Shown here: positions 46,401 to 55,046 of the stretch, in pieces
How the letters are laid out: each line of letters starts with the position of its first letter
How positions within the stretch are numbered: position 1 is the first letter of the stretch
NCBI RefSeq assembly: GCF_030687835.1
Contig: NZ_CP117449.1
Span: forward strand, 3,286,001-3,350,000
DNA from: Pseudomonas hefeiensis
GTDB lineage: Bacteria > Pseudomonadota > Gammaproteobacteria > Pseudomonadales > Pseudomonadaceae
Reading direction: 5' to 3'
Length of the DNA: 64,000 bases
Position numbers and translations under genes: made by a program
Notes under the pieces: model-generated
What the model was told of the DNA's origin: nothing
Databases searched by the model: none
The model's input: the letters and a program-made list of their open reading frames with translations, nothing else

Positions 46401-46569
46401 CTCCCGGCAGTGTCGCGGTGATCTGGATCGTCGGAAAATCGGCTTCCGGCAGCGGTGCGATGGACAAACGGGGGTAGGCGATCACCCCGAGCAATACCAG
46501 AGCAAAACTCAACAAAATAGTGCCGATGGGGTGATCCATACACCAGGCGTAGACATTGCGGCCGGCCAT
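43474..46569 (-). CDS. RND efflux pump inner-membrane subunit (MdtB/MdtC-like HAE1)
   Basis: 1031 residues, normal for HAE1 pumps. Twelve helices; the proton-relay Asp pair lies in GFIVDDAIVVIENIHRHLE (~residue 400), GKHRVSHLEVNDQL in the periplasmic loop and GIVKKNGILLIDFAIHAQ near the C-terminal half. Sequence flavour is MdtBC/MuxBC, which usually has two different pump subunits; only one is present here. The gene ATG overlaps the adaptor stop by one base (TGATG). No outer-membrane partner is encoded in the window. Confidence 0.9.
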   Translation of the reverse strand: MAGRNVYAWCMDHPIGTILLSFALVLLGVIAYPRLSIAPLPEADFPTIQITATLPGASAQTMASSVATPLEVELSSIPGITEMTSASSLSMLTLTLQFALDKNIDAAAQEVQAAINNASARLPSDMPSLPVWRKVNPADSPILILSAYSANLSLMQVSDLADTVLSRQLSQLAGVGLINVVGERRPAIRIQARPEVLAAAGVTLADIRTAVQSASVNLPKGALFGKHRVSHLEVNDQLFEPREYDNVIVTYRNGSAVRVRDLARVTLGSEDDYTQSWPNGQSGVVLVIRRQPGANIVATVDRIQAALPHLKASLPADMTVDVLNDRTRTIRSSLHEVELTLGIAIILVIGVMALFLRQLSATLIVTTVLGVSLVSTCAVMYLAGFSLNNLTLVAIVIAVGFIVDDAIVVIENIHRHLELGEDKRTAALKGISEIGFTVVSISVSLIAAFIPLLFMGGVIGRLFREFALTSVAAIMLSAVVCLTLAPTLASLFMKAPSHRVESDKDFFAGLLKRYDRTLTWTLGHQRIMLGVFFATVALSVASFIMIPKGFFPLQDTAFIQGFTQASADIPYEEMVEKHKQLEAIFSKDPAVISYNHAIGGTITDSIGNGRVWLVLNDPGERDETVSQVIDRLRPQLAQVPGIQVFLRAVQDINLSAGQPRAQYQYVLRAQSSAELATWATALTDRLRANPLFRDASHDLQLDANITRITLDRDEAARYGFTAQDLDNALYDAFGQRQISEYQTEVNQYQVILELSTAQRGNAESLSYFHLRSPLTGQMVPLLTFARIEPPASGPVVINHNGMLPAANLSFNLAPGVALGQAVAALQDIEREIGMPTSVNGTFQGSAQAFQSSLASQPFLILAALVAVYIILGVLYESLVHPLTILSTLPSACIGAIVLLWAWQLDFSIMALIGLILLIGIVKKNGILLIDFAIHAQRERNLSARDAIHQACLARFRPILMTTLAALLGAVPLMMAFGTGAELREPLGVAIVGGLMLSQVLTLLTTPVVFVALDNLRHRKKAQPVANLEHSA

Positions 46570-47750
46570 CAGAAAGCACTTTCGCTGGCGACCGAGGAGG
46601 GTGCTGTATCGCGACCATCAAGCATGTGTACCTGCGTGCCCGGACGCAGCCGTGAATAGCCGTCGTCAACGATCCGGTCGCCGGCTTCAACGCCTTCGAC
46701 CACCGCAATGTCAGCGTCGGCGTAGGTGACCGTCACTGGCTGAGGAGAGGCCTTGCCGTCTCTGACGCGCCAGACGAACGTATTTTGCGCGCCCTGTCGC
46801 AGAGCACGCTGCGGCACCACCATGGCCTCGCGCAGTATCGCGGCCTGCACAGTGATCACCACCGATTGATCCGGCCATAGGCGTCCCTGGGCGTTAGCAA
46901 AGTCGCCTTTGATCCGCACCGTCCCAGTGGCGTCGGAAACCCGGTTATCGATCAGGCTCAGGCTTCCCTCGCTCAAAAGTTCACCGCCGTCGCCCGAGTA
47001 CGCGCGAAGGGTCACCGGCGCTTGCCCTGCGCCGGCAACCAGCGTACGCAACTGCGGCAGGAGCGCCTGGGGAAGCGCGGCCTCGATGCTGATCGGGTCC
47101 AGCTGAACCACTGAAAACAAGGCTTGCGTGTCACTGGCCCGGACATAACTGCCTTCATGAACGTTACGGATGCCGATCCGACCATCAGTAGGGGACAGGA
47201 TCCGGGTATGGGACAACTGCACCTGATTGGCGGTGACGGTCGCTTGCTGGCTCTGCACCGTTGCGCGCAATTGAGCAACCATCGCTTCTTGCTGGTCGAG
47301 GGTTTGCGCCGATATAGCCTGGTTCGTGGCCAGTACACGGTAACGCTTGAGATCAAGGCTCGCCGAAGCCAACTGAGCTTGAGCCACAGACGTTTGTGCC
47401 TTGGCGTGCTCCAGGGCGGCAATGATGGCGCGATCATCGATACGTGCCAGGAGATCTCCGCGCTTGACGACCTGACCTTCTTTGACCGGCAACTCCAGCA
47501 GAAAGCCGTCAAGCTGGGAGCGGATTTCGACGCTGTGCAGAGAGCGCACGTTACCTATCGCGTGGATGAGTACAGGCACGTCGCGGTGGCGCATTTCGAT
47601 TGTACTGACCGGAACCGTAGGCGGGGCGGTTGTCACAGCAGCCACCGACTCTCGCGACCACAGCCACCACGTTGTGCCACCCATGATCAACAAGCTGCCA
47701 AGTGTCAGCGACACACTGAAAACGGTACGGGGGATCTTCGATTGCAACAT
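46569..47750 (-). CDS. RND efflux periplasmic adaptor (membrane fusion protein)
   Basis: 393 residues. N-terminal membrane anchor at about 10-30, lipoyl half-motifs (VEIRSQLDGFLLELPVKEGQVVKRGDLLARID and LSPTDGRIGIRNVHEGSYV), a coiled-coil hairpin between (about 95-160) and a beta-barrel/MP domain at the end. ATG at 47750 with GGGAAG eight bases upstream; a GTG 33 bases further upstream lacks one. Works with the downstream RND pump. Confidence 0.9.
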   Translation of the reverse strand: MLQSKIPRTVFSVSLTLGSLLIMGGTTWWLWSRESVAAVTTAPPTVPVSTIEMRHRDVPVLIHAIGNVRSLHSVEIRSQLDGFLLELPVKEGQVVKRGDLLARIDDRAIIAALEHAKAQTSVAQAQLASASLDLKRYRVLATNQAISAQTLDQQEAMVAQLRATVQSQQATVTANQVQLSHTRILSPTDGRIGIRNVHEGSYVRASDTQALFSVVQLDPISIEAALPQALLPQLRTLVAGAGQAPVTLRAYSGDGGELLSEGSLSLIDNRVSDATGTVRIKGDFANAQGRLWPDQSVVITVQAAILREAMVVPQRALRQGAQNTFVWRVRDGKASPQPVTVTYADADIAVVEGVEAGDRIVDDGYSRLRPGTQVHMLDGRDTAPSSVASESAF

Positions 47751-47793
47751 GACGACAACTTCCCTGCGCAGTTTAAGATTCACGACATCGCGA

Positions 47794-49023
47794 TCAATCC
47801 ATGGCCAGTTCGGACCGAGGATTTAAGCGGTTGCTGTCATTTGCATCGCCACCGCCAATGCCCGGGTTGCCGGGGTGCTCTTGAGCCCCGGCCTCCAGCA
47901 CCTGCGCCATAACCTCAGATTGCCAGGCGAAGTACGGGTTGTAGGTCAACCGTGCGTGGACTTTGCCTGGCTCACGATAACCCCAGTCCGAATACCAGAC
48001 AGGGCCACCTGCCTGGCATTGCTGGTACGCCGTGTCGCTCTGGCCGTTCCAGCACAGGCGCTGGTTACCTTGTCGACCGTATTGCGGATTGTCGGGGGAG
48101 AACAGCACACCCATATGGGAAAACTGACTGATCTGCTCGGCCGGCAACTGGTCGCTGCGCACCAACACGCGTGGACTTTGCAATTCGTTGGCGAGGTTGC
48201 CGTACCAGATCATCCGCGACCCCGGATTGGGGAAACGCCGATTGAAAGAGTCCCGTACAAAGGCCACATCCACCACCGAATCATGGGCAGCACTGACCAC
48301 CAGTACCGGGCGGTCGAAGCCGTGCAATGCCAGCTTGCTGCGCACGGCGGTACTGCTCAGGTAAAACTGGGCGAAGCCATTGGTCGGCACGTTCTGGTAG
48401 CGCAGTGACGTCTGCTGTGGGGCCGCGCTGGCCGGCTGCCGTAGCCACGGTTTGACCTTTGCCAGCCACGGCAACACCCAATCAAACGGAACGTTGGACT
48501 TGAACGCCGGGGAAAACAGCAGCAGCCCGGCGATCGACTGATCGTCCATGGCGTAAGCCACAACCAGGTTGGCACCGGTGGAGAAACCGCCGAGGTAGAC
48601 GTGGCCGACATCTTTGCGTAGCAGCGTCACCTGTTGTTCCACGGTTCGACGCCAATCATTGATATCAACGTCGAGCATATCGGCCGGCCGGGTGCCGTGT
48701 CCGGGCAGCAGCACGGTGCGTACCCGATATCCTCGGCTGGCCAGTTGTGTCGCGATATCTACGAATGAGCCAGGCGAATCGCCAAGGCCATGAACCAGAA
48801 GAACACCTCTACCATTGGGTTGCACGGGCACCCACTCACGGGGAGCGTTCCAGGCCAGTTCCAAGGTGTGGTCGGGATTCTGAAAATGCCGATTGCGCTC
48901 AATCTGTGCCAGAGTTTGCAAGCGATAGTCGCCGAAGCTGACCGGCGCTGGCTGGGCGACCTCGACCGGGGCGCGCGCGCAACCGGTAAGGCCGATCAGC
49001 AAGAGCGCGTAGAGTGCTTTCAT
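47794..49023 (-). CDS. Alpha/beta-hydrolase lipoprotein (serine esterase-like)
   Basis: 409 residues. The lipobox LTGC (residues 12-15) at the end of a short signal peptide makes it a lipoprotein. The hydrolase core starts with LLVHGLGDSPGSF (oxyanion loop) and has the nucleophile elbow GFSTG with Ser148; a HDSVVD acid and an FSHMG histidine are plausible triad members. AGGA is seven bases before the ATG. The C-terminus ends with an unusual Gly/Asn-rich tail. The gene is followed after 43 bases by the adaptor and RND genes, so it may degrade or modify a lipid-like ester exported by the pump. Confidence 0.85.
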   Translation of the reverse strand: MKALYALLLIGLTGCARAPVEVAQPAPVSFGDYRLQTLAQIERNRHFQNPDHTLELAWNAPREWVPVQPNGRGVLLVHGLGDSPGSFVDIATQLASRGYRVRTVLLPGHGTRPADMLDVDINDWRRTVEQQVTLLRKDVGHVYLGGFSTGANLVVAYAMDDQSIAGLLLFSPAFKSNVPFDWVLPWLAKVKPWLRQPASAAPQQTSLRYQNVPTNGFAQFYLSSTAVRSKLALHGFDRPVLVVSAAHDSVVDVAFVRDSFNRRFPNPGSRMIWYGNLANELQSPRVLVRSDQLPAEQISQFSHMGVLFSPDNPQYGRQGNQRLCWNGQSDTAYQQCQAGGPVWYSDWGYREPGKVHARLTYNPYFAWQSEVMAQVLEAGAQEHPGNPGIGGGDANDSNRLNPRSELAMD

Positions 49024-49087
49024 CGGTTTTCCTGTGTGTCCATGTTGATATTCCATCAAAAACGAAAGATGTACCCCGCAGGCGGTG

Positions 49088-49846
49088 TCATCGATATACC
49101 GTTCTTTCGAGCAATTGGCTTCTGAACGGGAAGTGGCCGGGACGGGCGCCCGTGGCGTTGCAAATCGCATTGCACAAAGCCCGGACGACAGGCACGTAAA
49201 TAAGCTGGCTGGGCTGGCGGGCCTCAAGGGTCTGAGTGGGATTGATCAGGTACACCGCGATTTGCCTCGGCAGCAACGAGAGGAGTGGCCAGTTGGTGCA
49301 ACTGTCATCTACCGGGCTCGGATTATCCGTGGGGGAGCCATTATCACAGGACGTCACGAACGCCACCCCCATCAGGCAGGCGCCTTTAAGCTGCGAGCGC
49401 AGGCGACCAGGGTTCTCTACAAGCCCCAAGTCCGCGACAACCACCATGTCATGAACGCTCACGCGACCCTCGTCGCTCACCTCGACGTCGAGCACGACTG
49501 CCACGCAGGTCTGCGAGTCATAGTGTGCGGCGATGCCCTGCGCTCGGCCATGTCCTGAGGGTTTGCCCCAATGCCCCTTGGTGGCCGCTTCGGCGATGAC
49601 GTTGCGCATTCGATTGGCATCGAAACCTGATGGCGGCCCAGTGCCGTCGCTCACCGTGGACGCCGAATCAATCAGGGACAACAGGTAGTCCTTTTGATCC
49701 AGCTTGCAGGCTCGGACCTGCGCGGCCACCAATCGCTGCTCGGCGAACACGCAGAGCAGCAGGTCTTTTCTATCCAGATTGCTGTCAAGCGTCGATGGCC
49801 AGGTGAATTGATTAAGAGCGCTGTCGTGGGTATCAGGATGGCTCAT
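49088..49846 (-). CDS. Stand-alone C-terminal fragment of a molybdopterin oxidoreductase large subunit
   Basis: 252 residues. Residues ~50-240 align by eye with the last third of the IorB-type subunit at 10809-13049 (DQKDYLLSLI, NVIAEAATKGHWGKP, GRAQGIAAHY, LRSQLKGACLMGVAFVTS, LCNAICNATGAR, HFPF). The N-terminal two thirds with the cofactor sites are missing, and the catalytic loop GEPG is replaced by LIYVP. AGGAG is nine bases upstream of the ATG, so it can still be expressed as a small protein. Either a relic of a lost enzyme or a re-used domain. Confidence 0.7.
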   Translation of the reverse strand: MSHPDTHDSALNQFTWPSTLDSNLDRKDLLLCVFAEQRLVAAQVRACKLDQKDYLLSLIDSASTVSDGTGPPSGFDANRMRNVIAEAATKGHWGKPSGHGRAQGIAAHYDSQTCVAVVLDVEVSDEGRVSVHDMVVVADLGLVENPGRLRSQLKGACLMGVAFVTSCDNGSPTDNPSPVDDSCTNWPLLSLLPRQIAVYLINPTQTLEARQPSQLIYVPVVRALCNAICNATGARPGHFPFRSQLLERTVYR

Positions 49847-50295
49847 TTGCGTTTCTCCTTGCGGCTGACATCGCAGGACCAGTCATGGCGTTACTTTAGG
49901 TGGGCGGAACTGACGTCAGGGTGACTGGCGGCTGACAGGAACATGTCAAACGCCACGCTGCTCGAACTGATTGACCGTGCACGGGTTACTTCCTGCTGCT
50001 GATTATCTGAAAGTGTCATCAATAAATCGGGCAGGAGCTTACCGTTGTCATTACTGCACCAACTTGCCAAGGTGGGTGGGTGAGGGTGCCTATACGTCGG
50101 ATAGCGCACCAAAGTTTTTTAGATTTCCTGTTGAAAGCGTTTTAATCGCTGCTGGCGGGCTATGAGGGCTATGAGGGCTGGTGGACAAGCAGATCGTCGC
50201 CAAATACGCAGGGCTGAAAATTGAGTCCGGGCAAGGCTGTTCCGAGCGGATCGCATGTCTGTTGAGATCCGTCGTTTTCTGCAACGGCTGAGGAA
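49847..50295. other. Gene-free stretch
   Basis: 449 bases between the truncated oxidoreductase gene and the porin pseudogene. Open frames here are short, without ribosome-binding sites or recognisable composition. A small direct repeat of GCTATGAGG near 50160-50176 is the only pattern seen. Confidence 0.5.
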
Positions 50296-51599
50296 TCACA
50301 GCAGTTTGAAGTTGTACTCAAGGATAAAGTAAATGCGGTCGATGTCCGGCCCGCCTTGTGCTTCGTTCGCCCGATGAGAAACGTGGGTGAAATGCACTAA
50401 AAGATCTTTCGCCGGCCCCGGACTGGACGGTGTAGCTTAGATCAATGTCGCGCTCCCAGTGCTTCCCGCCTTTGCCTTGCTGAGGGACATACTCCTGTTC
50501 GCTAGGATCAAAAGGGAAGTAAGCCCCTCCTTGCGGCGCATGAGTACCGTCGATATCACGTCCAGTCACATACCGTGACATGAACTTGAGCCCAGGAAAT
50601 CCCATGGATGCGAAATCCAGGTCGTAGCGGGCTTGGTAGGAACGCTCATGGGGGGCCATTGAAATCGGCGAACTTGATGGCGTTGGCTAGGTATATGGAG
50701 TCGCCCCCTACGAAATCGAAAGGCGTGTCACCATGATTTTTTTGGACCGCCAGGGTAAAGGCTTGGTTGCCAATATTGTGTTTGGCAGAAAGGCTATAAG
50801 CTGTTGTGTTGATGCCTCCCGCAACTGAGCGCCCGTAGTCAATCGTATGGTAGATGTTGAAATCTACAAACGTATCCCAGCGACGGACATACACGTTCGC
50901 ATAATACTGTCTCCAAGTGTCTGTTAGCTGGGATGAATACAGCCTGGCGCCTAGGTTCTTGTTGGACGTGAGGTCAGCCCCAACGAAGCTGATTGAGCCC
51001 ATATCGGTGTTAACGCCATACCCGGCAAAATCCCCTTTAGAAGAGGAGGAGTCCTGGTTTTTGAATGCCGTGAATTTGCCACCGACCAAGTGTATGCCAG
51101 TAAGCTCGTCACTTTCTAAGAGCCATCCCGTTGCGTATTCGGGTTGCAGACGTTTGTCGGAAGTGTCGAAGACTGGGGTTTCCACTTCCATCTCGCCGAA
51201 CTTGATAAAGGTCTGCGAGAGGCGAGTCTTGATCACGCCGCCACCGTCGCTGAAGTTTTGTGCGGACTCTCCATCACTGTCGACGGGTAAAAGCCCGGTT
51301 CCTGAGTGTCCCTTACCGCCATCGAGTTTTTGCCCGACAAAAGCATGCACATCCACACCAAAACCAAATGTTCCGGGCGTGAAGCCTGACTCAAACGTCG
51401 TGATGAAGCCCTGTGCCCATTCTCGCTGGTAATTTTTCGCGGCGTTTTCGGAGCGGTTATCATTGTTTAAGAAGAAATTTCGGCTGATAACGTTGAGCGT
51501 TGCGTCCTCTAGAAAGTCCGAGGTTTTGGGCTCTGTCGAGTCTGCAGCCATAACCTTTCCAACACACAACAGGCAGCAGCAAAGCACCGGGTTCTTCAT
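50296..51599 (-). pseudogene. OprD-family porin broken by two single-base frameshifts
   Basis: From the ATG at 51599 the frame encodes a signal peptide (ending VMAAD) and OprD strands (DFLEDATLNVISRNFFLNND; FITTFESGFTPGTFGFG) to FADFNGPP. At a run of six G (50650-50655) one base too many ends the frame; the next frame continues with HERSYQARYDLDFASMGFPG to YTVQSG, where a second extra base in CCCC (50416-50419) again ends it. The third frame finishes the porin with PAKDLLVHFTHVSHRANE and YFILEYNFKLL, stop at 50296. Corrected length is 433 residues, normal for OprD. More A/T-rich than most neighbours. Confidence 0.85.
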
Positions 51600-52369
51600 G
51601 GTGTACCTCGCGTTTGTGTGGCTGACGCGCGGGCGACGTTGTGCTGAACGTGGGCCATAATAATGTCCTTGAAACGATGGGAATGCGCCAGCGCATTACA
51701 CGAAGGGTCAGCACCACCTCCTTTGGATAAACAGGTATGCGCAGAGGGTTTCATTCTTGGTTGCAGGGCCGTGGCTTGCGAGTTAAATGTTGTTAATTCC
51801 ACAGACCGATGATTTCCGTAAGCACCCGCGCAGCATATAGCCACCAGAGAATCCCAAGGGCCGTTGCCCCCAGTTGCACAGCGCGATCACCGGCAAACAC
51901 GGGAGCCTGCAGCGGGCTGACGTCGGCATTGATGATGCTGATCGGGATCGATGCGAATGCGCACAGGCAGGCGCTGGACAATCTTCGTGAAGTTGCCAGT
52001 GCAGTGGGAGACATAGACTGATGTGGTGGAAAGAGATTCTGGTTTTCAAGTCTGAGGGACCGGTGGCCGAAGCCGGCGGCAAGCTCGAAGGCTCTGGAGG
52101 CAGGGAGCATAGGTCGTTGATTTCGGAGGGTTCTGGTAATTCGTGGCAAAGTCCGGTTTTAGGGTGCAGGTGACACTATGAGTAAACACCTTTACACATC
52201 GCGTTTAACATAATATACATTACACGTAACAATATATGTCGGCACCTGCCGGACTATCCGGCAGATTTGCCGCCAGACGCTTTCCATCACCACCGCTCAT
52301 TGCATCGCTGAAAAACCTATTCGCTACGCACCAATTCTTTGACGAGCATCATTCCGGCAACCACCCAAT
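51600..52369. other. Long gap between porin pseudogene and TonB receptor
   Basis: 770 bases. The right part (about 52180-52240) is markedly A/T-rich (TTTACACATCGC, TAACATAATATACATT) and could hold a promoter. The middle contains a possible 73-codon gene on the minus strand (separate entry). Nothing else is supported. Confidence 0.55.
51793..52014 (-). CDS. Possible small membrane-associated protein
   Basis: 73 codons, ATG at 52014. Two hydrophobic stretches: SACLCAFASIPISII (14-28), signal-like, and ALGILWWLYAARVLTEIIGLW near the C-terminus, which could be a transmembrane helix. No ribosome-binding site is clear and no family is recognised. Included because the codon use and hydrophobic layout look gene-like; it could be a chance frame or a remnant. 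Confidence 0.25.
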   Translation of the reverse strand: MSPTALATSRRLSSACLCAFASIPISIINADVSPLQAPVFAGDRAVQLGATALGILWWLYAARVLTEIIGLWN

Positions 52370-54775
52370 CTACCAGCGCGTTCGCAACGTCATGCCCATA
52401 CTACGCGGGTCCCCGGTCAGCACCCCGTAGTCACCCGCGCCAAGCCGGGCGTACACGGCAGTGATGTAGTTCTCGTCGAACAGATTGCGCGCCCACAGTT
52501 CGGCTTCCCAACGCCTGTTGCTGCGGCGCAGTCCGAGACGCAGGTTGGTCAGCCCGTAGGATGGCTGATAGCTGCCTGGGCCACCCTCGAGCGTGCCGTA
52601 GTAACCGCTGCGGAATTTGTAGTCCAGGGCGCTGAACAGTTCCAGGCCATGCTCCAGTGGGTGGCGATAGTCGATTCCGGCATTGGCGTTCCACTGCGGA
52701 GCGTTGAACACGCGCTGACCTCCCAAATCGCACGACCACTGTGCGCTGGTTGGCGAGCACGGCGCGTTGGGGAAATCACGGTAGCGTGCGTCACTCCAGG
52801 CGATTCCCAGTCGCAGGTCAACCCGTTCGTTGGCACGTAGTTGCGCGTCCAGTTCGATACCACGCAGGCGCACTTTGCCGACATTGATCAGGTTGTCGCG
52901 GATCGGCGGTGAGAACTGGTCCGCCGGCGCACGGTTGGTCAATGCCTGGTAGTCGTCGACATCGGCCTGGTACACCGCCAGATCGAGGACGCCCCGTTCG
53001 TTCCAGAAACTGCGCTTGAGCCCGACCTCGACCGAGGTGACCCGCTCCGCATCGAATGTCGATGAGACATTGGGGCCGATCACGTCGAGGTTGATTCCAC
53101 CGGCCTTGTAACCGCGCGACCAACTGGCATAGCCGAGCAAGTCATCGGCAAACTGGTAGCTGAACGTCAATTGTCCGGAAAGGTTGCTCTCCTCGATCGC
53201 ATCACGTCGGTAGTACTCGCCGCCGAGTGCGGTGCTACGCAGCAACGGACCCGCCAACTGCGAGATCAGGTCCGGCCCCAGTGGCGCCAACCCCGAAACG
53301 CTGCGCGACAGCCAGCCTTGCTTGCGCTCGCGGGTGTAACGCAGCCCTGGCGTGATCGCCAGACGGTCCGTGGCATGCCAGGTGAGTTGGCCGAACACGG
53401 CGCGGCTGTCGGTGCGCTGCTGACCATCAAAGTCCTGCTGCGCGCCATCAAGCAATGAGGGGGCAATCATCCCGGGCGTAACGCCCAGCCAGTCGATTTC
53501 CGGTCGATCACCCAGAAAGTAAGCCGCCGCGTCCTCGCCGAAACGCACGCCCACCTCACGGTTCAACTTCTGCCGCAAATAATAAAGCCCCACCACGTAG
53601 TCGACGTGTTCGTTGGGTGAGTCGGCCAGACGCAACTCCTGGCTGAATTGATGGTGATTGAGCGTTACGGCGGCGTTCTCGGCGACGGACAACGCCATGC
53701 CATCGCCGTCCTGATCAGCGTCATAGGTCCAGTCCCGGTAACGGCTGATGCTGGTCAGCGTCGCGCGGCTGTCGAGCAACCAGTTCAACTCCAGCGTAGT
53801 ACCGGTCTGCAGCGTCTTCACCGTGTTGGGTTCGTCTTGCTGCACGCGGCGCGCATAAGGATCTATGGGCAGTTGGCGGTAGCCAACGAAGGCGGCTCGC
53901 TCGATGCTCGACTGGCTGTAATTGCTCGCCGCAAAGACATTGCCCTGCTCGTCCTGCCAACCATACTCACCGATCAGCCGCGCGCTGAACACTTCGCTTG
54001 GCGTCCACAGTAACTGACCCCGTAGACCCTGGCGGTTCTGGTCACCCAGGTGGCTGCCGTCGTAAGTGTTCTCCATGAGCCCATCGCGTTCTACGTCGTA
54101 ACCGGTCAGGCGCCCTGCCAACACGCCATCGATCAGCGCGCCTGAAACCGTACCGCGATACTGACGCAGGCCATCACTGCCGACCGATACCTCGCCACTG
54201 CCCTGCGGCTCGAAGGTGGGCGCGCGGCTGCTGATGTTGATCGCACCCGCCGTGGTGTTCTTGCCATACAAGGTGCCCTGTGGTCCCCGCAACACCTCGA
54301 CCCGCTCGATATCGACCAGATCGACCAGCGACATGCCCTGGCGCCCCAGGTAAACCCCATCGAGGAACACCCCGACACTGCCGTCCAGACCATCGTTGTA
54401 GGAACTCGAACCGAGTCCGCGAATACCGTAGCTGGCATAGCGCGTATTGGGCACCGCCACCAGCAGACTTGGTACGCGTTGTTGCAGGTCCTCGGCACGG
54501 TAGATACCCGCGTCGTTCAACTGCTCACCATTGAGCACGTTCATGGCAATCGGCACGGCCTGCACGCGCTCCTCACGGTGGCGGGCAGTGACCTTCACCT
54601 CGTCGAGTACCAAGACCGAAGGCCGGCCAGGCTCTGCATGTTCCGCACCAGGATCCTGATCATCAGCCTGTGCGCCACTCAGATAGAACCAACATACAAC
54701 ATGAAGCAGGCATCCATAGCGCACTCTGGGCTCGATCATCCTGGACACAGCAAACCTCTGATAGCGAACTGACAT
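52370..54775 (-). CDS. TonB-dependent outer-membrane receptor
   Basis: 801 residues. The signal peptide ends near SGAQA; a plug domain follows (LDEVKVTARHREERVQAVPIAMNVL, RVPSLLVAVPNTRYASYGIRG, VEVLRGPQGTLYGKNTTAGAIN) and a 22-strand barrel closes with MGMTLRTRW. The plug begins at VLDEVKVTA, the TonB box being LDEVKVTA. No secretin/FecR signalling extension at the N-terminus. The plug text is of the class usually taken to import metal chelates or larger organic ligands. Divergent from the PhnD-type importer genes, with 271 bases between starts; they may share a substrate. Confidence 0.88.
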   Translation of the reverse strand: MSVRYQRFAVSRMIEPRVRYGCLLHVVCWFYLSGAQADDQDPGAEHAEPGRPSVLVLDEVKVTARHREERVQAVPIAMNVLNGEQLNDAGIYRAEDLQQRVPSLLVAVPNTRYASYGIRGLGSSSYNDGLDGSVGVFLDGVYLGRQGMSLVDLVDIERVEVLRGPQGTLYGKNTTAGAINISSRAPTFEPQGSGEVSVGSDGLRQYRGTVSGALIDGVLAGRLTGYDVERDGLMENTYDGSHLGDQNRQGLRGQLLWTPSEVFSARLIGEYGWQDEQGNVFAASNYSQSSIERAAFVGYRQLPIDPYARRVQQDEPNTVKTLQTGTTLELNWLLDSRATLTSISRYRDWTYDADQDGDGMALSVAENAAVTLNHHQFSQELRLADSPNEHVDYVVGLYYLRQKLNREVGVRFGEDAAAYFLGDRPEIDWLGVTPGMIAPSLLDGAQQDFDGQQRTDSRAVFGQLTWHATDRLAITPGLRYTRERKQGWLSRSVSGLAPLGPDLISQLAGPLLRSTALGGEYYRRDAIEESNLSGQLTFSYQFADDLLGYASWSRGYKAGGINLDVIGPNVSSTFDAERVTSVEVGLKRSFWNERGVLDLAVYQADVDDYQALTNRAPADQFSPPIRDNLINVGKVRLRGIELDAQLRANERVDLRLGIAWSDARYRDFPNAPCSPTSAQWSCDLGGQRVFNAPQWNANAGIDYRHPLEHGLELFSALDYKFRSGYYGTLEGGPGSYQPSYGLTNLRLGLRRSNRRWEAELWARNLFDENYITAVYARLGAGDYGVLTGDPRSMGMTLRTRW

Positions 54776-55046
54776 ATAGCCTCTGCGAGGCTACATCATT
54801 CAGACTATGGAAAAAATCGTAAACGCTCGGGACAATCCAGCCCCAGGGTGCGGTAACAGCCAAGAACTGCTTGCATCGCGCGTTTGAGCTTGTAGGATCC
54901 GCGCATTGTGACTGGATGGCCGAGATTCACCTGGGCCAAAACCGACCGTTATCACACTCATTCGTCTACCCTCACCAAGCGCCATGCGGTTGTTCGCGAG
55001 TGTCTGGCGCTTCAATATTCTTGCGTTCACGTACCGGAGATTTTCC
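54776..55046. promoter_or_regulatory. Divergent intergenic region
   Basis: 271 bases between the TonB receptor and the ABC binding-protein starts. It has no gene and likely both promoters. Short A/T-rich tracts occur near 54800-54830. No clear operator palindrome was found. Confidence 0.4.

Noticed and set aside
49891..50299. Small open frames in the gap before the porin pseudogene
   Set aside because: No ribosome-binding sites, no recognisable composition and mutual overlap on both strands.
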